A model generated the notes under the pieces. It saw only the letters and a program-made list of their open reading frames with translations. It made no database searches and had not been told where the DNA came from. This document shows, piece by piece, positions 1 through 5,372 of a stretch of 6,237 nucleotides of DNA; position 1 is the first letter of the stretch; every line of letters begins with the position of its first letter. The stretch spans positions 1 through 6,237 of the forward strand of contig DAINCF010000437.1 of assembly GCA_036732565.1 (NCBI GenBank), in the 5' to 3' direction. The stretch comes from JAIVJN01 sp036732565. GTDB lineage: Bacteria; Acidobacteriota; Vicinamibacteria; Vicinamibacterales; UBA2999. Position numbers and translations under genes: made by a program.

Positions 1-1061
1 ACCGCTTCTGCCTGATCGTAATAGCTTACGAGATCGTGGATGCCGCCGCCGCCCACCAGAGCGAGGACGGCGGTTTCCAGCAGCCAGAGACGCCCGAGCT
101 CGCTGCCTCGCGCGCCGAGCGCGAGCCGAACCGCGTGTTCTCGTCCACGTGCGGTGACGCGAGTCAGCATCAACGCCGAGATATTGGCGCAGGCGATGAG
201 CAGCAGCACGACGACGGCGCCGAGCAACAGCCATAGCGCTGGACGCACGGGTCCGATCAGGTGTTCGAGAAACGGCGTCACGATGATCGTGGAGACGAAC
301 CGCTTCGTCGCCTTCGTCGCCGTTTCCAGACGACTCAACTCCTGCGCCGCCGCTCCTGGCGTGACTCCGTCCTTGACGCGGCCAAGGAGGTAGAGCACGC
401 CAACGTTGGCCAACGCATCGGTCCCCCATCGCGCCGACGAAGCGACCAGGATCGGGCGCACCGGCGTCCACATCTCCGCGCCTCGAGGAAAGTCGAAGCC
501 CTTCGGCATCACACCGACGACGGTGTACAGCGCATCGTCGAGCGTCATCGTGCGACCGACGATTTCAGGGTCGGAGCCAAAGCGCCGGACCCAGGCACCG
601 TAGTTCAGGACGATCACGCGTGGTGAGCCTGGGGCGTCGTCCTCCGGGCGGAAGGTGCGGCCCAAGAACGGACGGGCGCCCAGCGTATCGAAGAACAACG
701 CGCTCACGCCGGTCGACGGCAGGCGAACGGGATCGCCGTTGCCCTCCCAGACCATCGACCAGTTGGTCGCGCCCATGGCGGCCACGCGCTCCAGACTCTG
801 CGTCGCTTCCGCCAGCTCCTCGACGTGGCGATAGGACAGCTCCGTGACCGCGCGATCGTGGGCCGAGTCCGCGCCCCAGCCAACGATGAGGTTCTGGGGC
901 GTCTCGATCGGTTGCGGCGCCAGCAAGATGGCGTGCACGGCGCTGAAGATGGCGCTCGTCGCGCCGATGGCCAGCGCGAGCGTGAGCACGGCCGCGAATG
1001 TGTATGTTCGCGCGGCAAGGAGATTACGAACCGTCAGTCGGAGGTCGCGCAGTAGATCCAT
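1..1061 (-). CDS. ADOP-type ABC transporter permease (MacB-like), N-terminal part
   Basis: The reading frame is open for 353 codons from ATG at 1061 to the window edge, so the C-terminus is missing. It begins MDLLRDLRLTVRNLL, followed by a membrane segment at about residues 22-45 with the family pattern LTLALAIGATSAIFS. A periplasmic MacB-type core domain follows (about 50-265), with PFLGRTFRPEDD and VVGVMPKGFDFP typical of ADOP permeases. A second membrane helix (about 274-300) leads into the FtsX-like motif EHAVRLALGAR. Such proteins are usually near 800 residues, with two permease halves, and are thought to work with a MacB-like ATPase in macrolide, peptide or lipid export; the substrate here is unknown. 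It is divergent from the arsR-like gene. No clear Shine-Dalgarno sequence precedes the start, and a GC palindrome lies only 19 nt upstream. The last 13 residues before the edge do not look like the family. Confidence 0.86.
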   Translation of the reverse strand, partial: MDLLRDLRLTVRNLLAARTYTFAAVLTLALAIGATSAIFSAVHAILLAPQPIETPQNLIVGWGADSAHDRAVTELSYRHVEELAEATQSLERVAAMGATNWSMVWEGNGDPVRLPSTGVSALFFDTLGARPFLGRTFRPEDDAPGSPRVIVLNYGAWVRRFGSDPEIVGRTMTLDDALYTVVGVMPKGFDFPRGAEMWTPVRPILVASSARWGTDALANVGVLYLLGRVKDGVTPGAAAQELSRLETATKATKRFVSTIIVTPFLEHLIGPVRPALWLLLGAVVVLLLIACANISALMLTRVTARGREHAVRLALGARGSELGRLWLLETAVLALVGGGGIHDLVSYYDQAEA

Positions 1062-1080
1062 AGGAACCCAACGCAGAGTA

Positions 1081-1131
1081 CGTGGGGGCCGGCTTTAGCC
1101 GGCCCAGGTCCGCCTGAAGGCGGACCCCACG
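1081..1131. repeat. BIME-like double-hairpin palindrome, element A
   Basis: The outer arms CGTGGGG (1081-1087) and CCCCACG (1125-1131) are perfectly complementary. Inside are two hairpins: GGGCCGGC-TTTA-GCCGGCCC (1086-1105) and GGTCCGCC-TGAA-GGCGGACC (1107-1126). Feet GTGG (1082-1085) and CCAC (1127-1130) face inward. It has the form of a pair of repetitive extragenic palindromes in inverted orientation. It ends 19 nt before the permease start, so it probably lies in that gene's 5' untranslated region or promoter. The hairpins are seen directly; the REP/BIME label is inferred from the architecture. Confidence 0.8.
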
Positions 1132-1201
1132 CCTAATTCCGGAGCGCTCTAAGGGCTCGTGGGCGCCCCGAGTGTATCGCGGTTTCCGTGGCAGTACAGG
1201 T

Positions 1202-1229
1202 GTAAGGGCGGTTCGCGAACCGCCCCTAC
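1202..1229. repeat. Single perfect GC palindrome with GTAA/CTAC feet, element B
   Basis: GGGCGGTTCG and CGAACCGCCC form a perfect 20-bp palindrome (1206-1225), flanked by GTAA (1202-1205) and CTAC (1226-1229). With one change (GTAA to GTAG) the feet would be fully symmetric. It directly abuts the TTGACT box of the arsR-like promoter. Its apex (TTCGCGAA) lacks the TTYA loop of the other two elements, so it may be a different class. It could also act as a hairpin at the end of a transcript, but no T-run follows. Confidence 0.72.
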
Positions 1230-1257
1230 TTGACTCGGTGCGTTGATTGATATTAAT
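1230..1257 (+). promoter_or_regulatory. Probable promoter of the arsR-like/SRPBCC operon
   Basis: A TTGACT box (1230-1235, five of six matches to the -35 consensus) is followed after 15-16 nt by overlapping -10 candidates TATTAA (1251-1256) and ATTAAT (1252-1257), each matching TATAAT at four positions. Predicted transcription would start near 1263, giving a leader of about 12 nt to the GTG at 1275. The AT-rich stretch stands out in GC-rich surroundings. The spacer is slightly short. Inference from sequence only. Confidence 0.5.
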
Positions 1258-1258
1258 C
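1245..1258. promoter_or_regulatory. Candidate ArsR-type operator dyad
   Basis: GATTGATATTAATC is an imperfect dyad in which six of seven base pairs are symmetric; only the fifth pair fails. It lies over the -10 region of the promoter for the adjacent arsR-like gene, the usual place for autorepression by ArsR/SmtB proteins. Short AT-rich dyads arise easily by chance, so this is only a candidate. Confidence 0.35.
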
Positions 1259-1274
1259 CTTAAGGGTGAATGTT

Positions 1275-1643
1275 GTGACCGCGACGCCGACGCATCTCGA
1301 CGATACGCTGGTCGCGCTGGCCGACCCGACTCGCCGCGCGATTCTGCAGCGGTTGTCTCGTGGCGAGGCACGCGTCACCGATCTGGCGGCGCCGTTTGCG
1401 ATTTCCCTGAACTCGGTGTCGAAGCACATCCGCATGCTGGAGCGCGCGCGGCTCGTGCGTCGCCGTCGCGCCGGCCGCGAGCACGTGCTGTCGCTGAATC
1501 CTCGACCGCTCGAGGACGCCACGGCGTGGATGGCCACTCAGCGATCGCTGTGGACCGCGCGGCTGGAAGCGTTGGATGTGCTGTTACAGGCGGAAGACCG
1601 GGCGGCCGCGACCGCTCGCCGGAAGAAAGGACGATCGACATGA
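1275..1643 (+). CDS. ArsR/SmtB-family winged-helix transcriptional regulator
   Basis: This 122-residue protein has the standard ArsR fold. ALADPTRRAILQRLSRGE (about 14-31) forms the first helices, VTDLAAPFAISLNSVSKHIRMLERARL (34-60) the helix-turn-helix with recognition helix around 44-56, and RRRRAGREHVLSLN the beta wing. There is no cysteine at all, so it cannot be a CxC-type metal sensor. It belongs with the ArsR subgroup that is paired with SRPBCC genes. I chose GTG at 1275 because TAAGGG (1261-1266) lies 8 nt upstream and the resulting N-terminus matches the family; GTG at 1266 would overlap that ribosome site and add three residues. The stop TGA overlaps the ATG of the next gene. Likely role: autorepressor of this two-gene operon; the signal it senses is unknown. 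Confidence 0.88.
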   Translation: MTATPTHLDDTLVALADPTRRAILQRLSRGEARVTDLAAPFAISLNSVSKHIRMLERARLVRRRRAGREHVLSLNPRPLEDATAWMATQRSLWTARLEALDVLLQAEDRAAATARRKKGRST

Positions 1644-2107
1644 CCACCGAGCAACCGATCATCGTCCGCGTCACGCATCGCTACACGGCCTCGGCCGAGC
1701 GCGTGTTCGACGCCTGGCTCGATGCCACGTTCGCGGCGCAATGGATGTTCGCGACGTCGAAGGGAGAGATGGTGCGAGCCGAGATCGATCCGCGCGTCGG
1801 CGGCACGTTCACATTCGTCGATCGCCGCGACGGCGAGGAGGTGTTGCACACCGGGACGTATCTCGAAATCGACCGTCCCCGTCGTCTGGTGTTTACATTC
1901 GGGATCCCGGCGTTCTCGCCGGACTTCGATCGTGTGAGCATCGAGATCACGCCGCTCCAGAGCGGATGCGAGCTGGCGCTGACGCACGAGATGCGACCCG
2001 AGTTCGAAGAGTACCGCGAGCGGACGCAGGCAGGTTGGACGAAGATCCTGGCCGCGTTGGACGAGCTGCTCGATCAGGACGTCTTGCGCGCCACCCATTC
2101 GCGATAG
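1640..2107 (+). CDS. SRPBCC / AHSA1-like (START-superfamily) domain protein
   Basis: This 155-residue protein has the AHSA1-type SRPBCC pattern. An N-terminal strand and helix (VTHRYTASAERVFDAWLD, 11-28) are followed by a tryptophan in AAQWMF, then EIDPRVGGTFTFVDRR (48-63), the YLEIDRPRRLVFTF strand (74-87), VSIEITPL and ELALTHEM, and the closing helix with GWTKILAALDELL (132-144). The fold makes a deep hydrophobic pocket; family members are cytosolic and bind small ligands or act in stress responses, but no ligand can be read from sequence. ATG at 1640 overlaps the arsR-like stop by four bases (ATGA), with AAAGGA (1626-1631) 8 nt upstream, which indicates translational coupling. The last 34 bases also encode the end of the opposite-strand ATPase. 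After GWTKILAALDELL the tail is short and not family-like. Confidence 0.87.
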   Translation: MTTEQPIIVRVTHRYTASAERVFDAWLDATFAAQWMFATSKGEMVRAEIDPRVGGTFTFVDRRDGEEVLHTGTYLEIDRPRRLVFTFGIPAFSPDFDRVSIEITPLQSGCELALTHEMRPEFEEYRERTQAGWTKILAALDELLDQDVLRATHSR

Positions 2108-3228
2108 AGGGAGTCGCTCACGACGTAGCGCGCGTGGTCTTCCTTGATGACGATGTCCTGGCGGACGAGCGCGGCCAGGGCCGACTGCACGCTGGACGCG
2201 CCCGGCAGCCGGTAGCGGGCGCGGACGTCGGCCGACATCAGCTCGCGGCCGCCTTCGAGCACGAGCGCGCGCAGCACCGCCCGCTGTGCCAGCGTCAGGC
2301 GCTGCCACGACTCCTCGAAGACCGTCTGCTGCTCCGTGAGCACGCGCATCAACGTGAGGTGCAGGTCCTCGAGGCCGACCGCGCGTCGCCCGGCCGCCCG
2401 GATGTCGTCCCAGGTCTCGTGCGCGAGGCGCTGCACGTCGTACGGGATGTTCGCGCCCAGCTCGACGATGGCCATTCCGAGGCCGTCTTCGGGGCGCATG
2501 CCGCTCGCGGCAAAGCGCTTGTCGATGAAGTCGGCGAACAGGCCCTCGTCGATCTTCTCCAGCCGCAGCACCGGACCCGCCTTGTAGAACGGCCGCCGCG
2601 GCCCGAGCATGCGCTCCATCAGTGACGGCTCGGATCCCGCGAAGACATAGCCCACCTGACGCTGGTCCTGTACCGCCGCGCGCAGCGCGTGCTCGACCGT
2701 CCCGCCATCGAAGGAGGCAATGGTCTGGAATTCGTCCAAGGCAATCGCCATCCGCTGCTTGCGCGCGGCCGCGATCCGCCCGGGCAAGGCGAACACTTCC
2801 GCGGCCAGCTTGGCCGTGTCCCTGGCGGTGCGGACGGCCGGAAAGGCGAGCGAGAAGCGCGACTCCTGAGACGGTTTCACGTCGAACCTGAGCTCCGGCC
2901 GCACGGTTTGCAGCAGTTCGGTGGTCCAGCGCCTGAGGCGGCTGACCGGCGTGTCGGCCATCACCAACGCCTGCGCGTAGGCTTCGAGGAAGGCCACGTA
3001 CGAGCTCGAGGCCGCGACCGTGACCTCGACCGTCAACAGGCCTCGACCCGCCAGCCCCTTCATGACGTCGCGAATCAGCGACGATTTGCCATAGCGGCGC
3101 GGCGAGATGAGGAAGATCTTCTGGCCGGCCGACAGATCGCGGGTCAGGCGCTGGCGCTCGCCGTTGCGGTCCGTGAACGCCGCGGCCGTGACGATCTCCC
3201 CATAGACGAACGGGTTCTCCGTGGTCAT
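2074..3228 (-). CDS. AAA ATPase, PF01637-like (SSO1545 type), with C-terminal winged helix
   Basis: This is a 384-residue protein. After an N-terminal NPFVYGEIV...FTDR segment comes the Walker A loop SPRRYGKSS (about 42-50), where the usual first glycine is serine. Walker B is MAIALDEFQTI (160-170), with the DE pair that binds magnesium and activates water. YVFAGSEPSLMERML (194-208) matches the sensor region of the archaeal-type ATPase family. The C-terminal part (about 312-380) resembles a winged helix, ending YVVSDSLYREWVARK, as in SSO1545-like proteins. The family is STAND-like and mostly of unknown role; members are common and often solitary. ATG at 3228 is chosen because a TATAAT box lies 6 nt upstream and the family N-terminus begins here; a frame extension to 3348 would cross the promoter. 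It is convergent with and overlaps the SRPBCC gene, and divergent from malate synthase. Confidence 0.85.
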   Translation of the reverse strand: MTTENPFVYGEIVTAAAFTDRNGERQRLTRDLSAGQKIFLISPRRYGKSSLIRDVMKGLAGRGLLTVEVTVAASSSYVAFLEAYAQALVMADTPVSRLRRWTTELLQTVRPELRFDVKPSQESRFSLAFPAVRTARDTAKLAAEVFALPGRIAAARKQRMAIALDEFQTIASFDGGTVEHALRAAVQDQRQVGYVFAGSEPSLMERMLGPRRPFYKAGPVLRLEKIDEGLFADFIDKRFAASGMRPEDGLGMAIVELGANIPYDVQRLAHETWDDIRAAGRRAVGLEDLHLTLMRVLTEQQTVFEESWQRLTLAQRAVLRALVLEGGRELMSADVRARYRLPGASSVQSALAALVRQDIVIKEDHARYVVSDSLYREWVARKTS

Positions 3229-3266
3229 TACGCTATTATACGTAACGATTACCCGAAATAACGTAA
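3229..3266 (-). promoter_or_regulatory. ATPase promoter with perfect TATAAT, near-leaderless
   Basis: On the minus strand a perfect TATAAT (3240 down to 3235) is separated from the ATG by only AGCGTA. A start 7 nt after the -10 would put the first transcribed base at or beside the A of the ATG, so the mRNA would have no leader and no Shine-Dalgarno site; none is visible. No clear -35 hexamer is seen at 17 nt. Two TTACGT copies lie at 3266-3261 and 3245-3240. Confidence 0.6.
3240..3266. promoter_or_regulatory. Direct repeat of ACGTAA at 21-bp spacing, possible operator
   Basis: ACGTAA occurs at 3240-3245 and again at 3261-3266 (plus strand), exactly 21 bp apart, about two helical turns. Both copies would therefore be on the same face of the DNA. 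The first abuts the ATPase -10 box and the second lies near the expected -35 region. The stretch between is AT-richer than its surroundings. A regulator site is possible, but six-base repeats can occur by chance. Confidence 0.3.
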
Positions 3267-3281
3267 GCGTGATTCTGGACC

Positions 3282-3312
3282 TTGACCGGCCGGCGCCGAT
3301 CCCTGATATCGT
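3282..3312 (+). promoter_or_regulatory. Candidate malate synthase promoter
   Basis: TTGACC (3282-3287) is a five-of-six match to the -35 consensus. Possible -10 boxes are GATATC (3305-3310, 17-nt spacer, three matches) or TATCGT (3307-3312, 19-nt spacer, four matches). Either gives a start near 3317-3320 and a leader of about 27-30 nt that contains the ribosome site at 3338-3343. The -10 is weak, so the call is tentative. Confidence 0.38.
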
Positions 3313-3337
3313 GCGCAGCAACGGAAGTGCGACTCGC

Positions 3338-3343
3338 GAGGAG
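3338..3343 (+). promoter_or_regulatory. Ribosome binding site fixing the malate synthase start
   Basis: GAGGAG lies just before the ATG at 3347, with only three bases between. The spacing is short but it is the only purine-rich site near the start. It decides against the upstream in-frame codon at 3221, whose extension would cross the divergent promoter region. Confidence 0.6.
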
Positions 3344-3346
3344 ATC

Positions 3347-5224
3347 ATGAGCCGACCGCTGGAGATTCGCGCCGACCTCGAACGCGTCTATGACGACGTG
3401 CTCACCCCCCAGGCCCTGCAGATCGTCGGGGCCCTGGCCCGCTTCGACGTCGATCGCAAGGTCCTGATGCGCGCCCGGATCGAGCGCCGCCTCGCCCGCG
3501 CGAGGAGTCGGCAGCGCATCGGCTTCCTCGATCGCGCCGCGCCCATCCCGCGCACCGGCCTCACGGTTCAGCAGGCGCGCGACGCCGACTTCGTCGGCAG
3601 CGACATCCCCCGCGATCTCGAACGGCAGTGGATTCAGGGCACCGGGCCAGCCGCCCGGCCTCACACGCCCGTCGACAAGAGCATTCGCAACGTCGCCTAT
3701 GCCGTGCTCTCCGGCGCCGACGGCTGGATGTTCGACGGCGAAGACGCGTTGGGGCAGGTGTCGACGATGTCGCTCGACAACCAGCGCAACCTCAAGCTGG
3801 CTATCCATCGCGATCCCGTCTTCATGCGCGCCGCCGAGCAAGTGGCCGGCGAGATGAACGCGTGGGCGCGTGGGTTCCTCGGCCGGCCGATCATCGACGA
3901 CTGGACCACCCAGCTCGGCTTCACGACGAAGATCTTTCGCGCGCGCGGCCTGCATCTCGACGATCGGCATGTTCGGCATGGCGACGGCAGCGGCTTCTCC
4001 GCGTCGATCGTCGATGCCACCCTGTATGTCGTCAACAACCACGCGCGCTTGCGCAGCGAAGGCGCATCGCTCGTCCTCTATTTGCCGAAGATTCAGACCG
4101 CCGAGGAAGCCGCGTTGTGGAACGACATCCTCTCGGCGCTCGAAGCGCACGTCGGCCTGCCGGCGGGCACCATCAAGGCCTACGTGCTGGTGGAGCAGAT
4201 CGAGGCGTGCTTTCAGTTGATGGAAATCCGCGCGGCGCTGGCCGTTCGGTTCGTCGGCTTCAATACCGGCCGCTGGGACTACATCAACAGCGTCTCCGAC
4301 GCGCTGGCCTGGGACCCGACCTTCGTCAATCCGAACATCGACGCGATCACGATGACCTACGGGTACATGCGCCACTACGAGGATCGCGTGCGGCGCGCCG
4401 TGAACACGCCCGATCGCGCGGGTCGCTACGCGTTGTGGCAGGGCGGGATGGAGCCCAACATTCCGGTCGGGTCCGAGGCCGGCGTGAAGGCCGGCATGGC
4501 GCGGGCGGTCGCCGGCGCGGAGCGCGAGCAGCGCGAGGGCGCCAGCGGCAAGTGGGTCGCGCACTGGAAGATGGTGCACATCGTCCGTCCGGTCTGGGAG
4601 AAGGTGGGGCAGGCCAATCAGCTCGGGCGATCGTTCCCGCCGCTGACCTACACGCCAGCCGACGCGGACACCCTGATGTTGCTCGAGCCGGCGCCCCGGA
4701 CCATCCGCGGCGCGCGGGACCTGTTGAGTGTCGCGCTGCAGTACGGCAACGCCTTCGGTCAGGGGCTGCAGGCGGCCGCGCTCAAGCCCGCCGACTTTTT
4801 CGGCAACGACGATGTCCTCTATTTGATGGAGGACATGGCCACGGGCGAGATCCGTCTCAGCATCCTGTGGGAATGGCTGCACAAGGCCGCGTCGCTCACG
4901 GCGGCCGACGAGGCGGTTGGGGTCAAGGACGGGGACCCGTTCACGGCCGCGTTGTTCGCCCGGCTGCTGGTCGAGGAGTACGACAAGCTGCTGCACGCGA
5001 GCAATCGCGACGTGCACGACGTGTCGAAGACCACGACGCTGCCCATCGCGCGTGAGATCGTCGAGACATATGTGACGAGCGACATCAAGCTGCCGTGGTA
5101 TATCGATCTGCTCAACATCAATCTCGACAACCACGATCTCACTGAAGCGCGGCGACGGATCCGCGCGCTCACGTGGGCGTTCCGCACCGACGGCACGAGA
5201 ATCACGGAGAATCAGGACTTCTGA
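3347..5224 (+). CDS. aceB: Malate synthase, A-type, divergent and long
   Basis: This enzyme condenses glyoxylate with acetyl-CoA and water to give malate and CoA, the second step of the glyoxylate cycle, in the cytosol. The 625-residue protein aligns by eye with malate synthase A throughout. Residues 19-60 hold the N-terminal region, and VDKSIRNVAYAVLSGADGWM (109-128) followed by FDGEDA matches the family's NALNSGA...MADFEDA block. FRARGLHL (197-204) carries the active-site arginine. VLVEQIEACF (280-289) and GRWDY (308-312) carry the acidic magnesium ligands. GKWVAH (401-406) and YLMEDMATGEI (492-502) follow, the latter with the catalytic aspartate (about 496). It differs from the classic signature: GFNTGRWDY rather than GLNCGRWDY, and LWQGGMEPNIP rather than MGGMAAFIP. 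It is about 90 residues longer than the E. coli enzyme (near 530). No isocitrate lyase gene is in the window. The divergent ATPase is probably unrelated. Confidence 0.85.
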   Translation: MSRPLEIRADLERVYDDVLTPQALQIVGALARFDVDRKVLMRARIERRLARARSRQRIGFLDRAAPIPRTGLTVQQARDADFVGSDIPRDLERQWIQGTGPAARPHTPVDKSIRNVAYAVLSGADGWMFDGEDALGQVSTMSLDNQRNLKLAIHRDPVFMRAAEQVAGEMNAWARGFLGRPIIDDWTTQLGFTTKIFRARGLHLDDRHVRHGDGSGFSASIVDATLYVVNNHARLRSEGASLVLYLPKIQTAEEAALWNDILSALEAHVGLPAGTIKAYVLVEQIEACFQLMEIRAALAVRFVGFNTGRWDYINSVSDALAWDPTFVNPNIDAITMTYGYMRHYEDRVRRAVNTPDRAGRYALWQGGMEPNIPVGSEAGVKAGMARAVAGAEREQREGASGKWVAHWKMVHIVRPVWEKVGQANQLGRSFPPLTYTPADADTLMLLEPAPRTIRGARDLLSVALQYGNAFGQGLQAAALKPADFFGNDDVLYLMEDMATGEIRLSILWEWLHKAASLTAADEAVGVKDGDPFTAALFARLLVEEYDKLLHASNRDVHDVSKTTTLPIAREIVETYVTSDIKLPWYIDLLNINLDNHDLTEARRRIRALTWAFRTDGTRITENQDF

Positions 5225-5233
5225 GACTGCGTT

Positions 5234-5267
5234 GCGAAATGACCGATGGCGCGAAATGACCAATGGC
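5234..5267. repeat. 17-bp tandem duplication
   Basis: GCGAAATGACCGATGGC (5234-5250) is followed immediately by GCGAAATGACCAATGGC (5251-5267), differing at one position (G/A). It starts 9 nt after the malate synthase stop and runs directly into the large palindrome. It is not coding in any frame I can support. Function unknown; it may be a slippage product or the edge of an inserted element. Confidence 0.75.
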
Positions 5268-5344
5268 GTACGTAGCGCAGGCCTTCAGGCCTGCCAACAC
5301 CGTCGTGCGCCGCCAAGGCAGGCCTAAAGGCCTGCGCTACGTAC
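5268..5344. repeat. BIME-like double-hairpin inverted repeat, element C
   Basis: A 28-bp arm at 5268-5295 is repeated in inverted form at 5317-5344 with one mismatch, around a 21-bp spacer. Each arm is itself a hairpin: GCAGGCC-TTCA-GGCCTGC (5277-5294, stem extendable by one pair) and GCAGGCC-TAAA-GGCCTGC (5318-5335). Feet GTAG (5272-5275) and CTAC (5337-5340) sit outside the hairpins. The whole can fold as two small hairpins or one long cruciform. It lies between malate synthase and the fabF-like gene and ends 28 nt before that gene's start. It could attenuate read-through, although no T-run follows. Confidence 0.85.
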
Positions 5345-5372
5345 ACCCGTGCTGTGCTAATGCTGTAGAGAC

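Noticed and set aside
40..626. Several plus-strand frames opposite the permease.
   Set aside because: They are low-complexity, Arg/Pro/Ala-rich shadows of the permease, which has clear membrane segments and family motifs on the minus strand.
1161..1168. GGGCGCCC palindrome between elements A and B.
   Set aside because: An eight-base GC palindrome is expected by chance in DNA of this composition, and it has no feet or loop like the others.
1247..1639. An in-frame extension of the SRPBCC gene upstream to 1247.
   Set aside because: That stretch is the arsR-like gene read in another frame; the true start is the ATG at 1640 with AAAGGA upstream.
1538..2308. Minus-strand frame across the SRPBCC gene and the ATPase 3' end.
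   Set aside because: Arg- and Ala-rich composition without domain likeness; both real genes there are well supported.
3221..3346. An N-terminal extension of malate synthase starting at 3221.
   Set aside because: The added 42 residues would be encoded across the ATPase promoter, lack a ribosome site, and do not resemble the family. GAGGAG precedes ATG 3347.
3229..3348. An N-terminal extension of the ATPase from 3348 (minus strand).
   Set aside because: The extension runs through the TATAAT box and the opposite gene's start region, and its residues do not resemble the family.
3236..5263. A 675-codon open frame on the minus strand, opposite malate synthase.
   Set aside because: It is rich in Arg, Val, Asp, His and Gly with no recognisable domain, it crosses the divergent promoter, and the plus-strand frame is clearly malate synthase. 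Long antisense frames are expected in GC-rich DNA.
5268..5344. Reading the large palindrome as an ordinary rho-independent terminator of malate synthase.
   Set aside because: No T-run follows either hairpin, and the inverted two-hairpin plan with GTAG feet is not that of a simple terminator. An effect on read-through remains possible.
5356..5361. GCTAAT as a -10 box for fabF.
   Set aside because: Only four of six matches, the important second A is missing, and there is no -35 box; the upstream bases belong to the palindrome.
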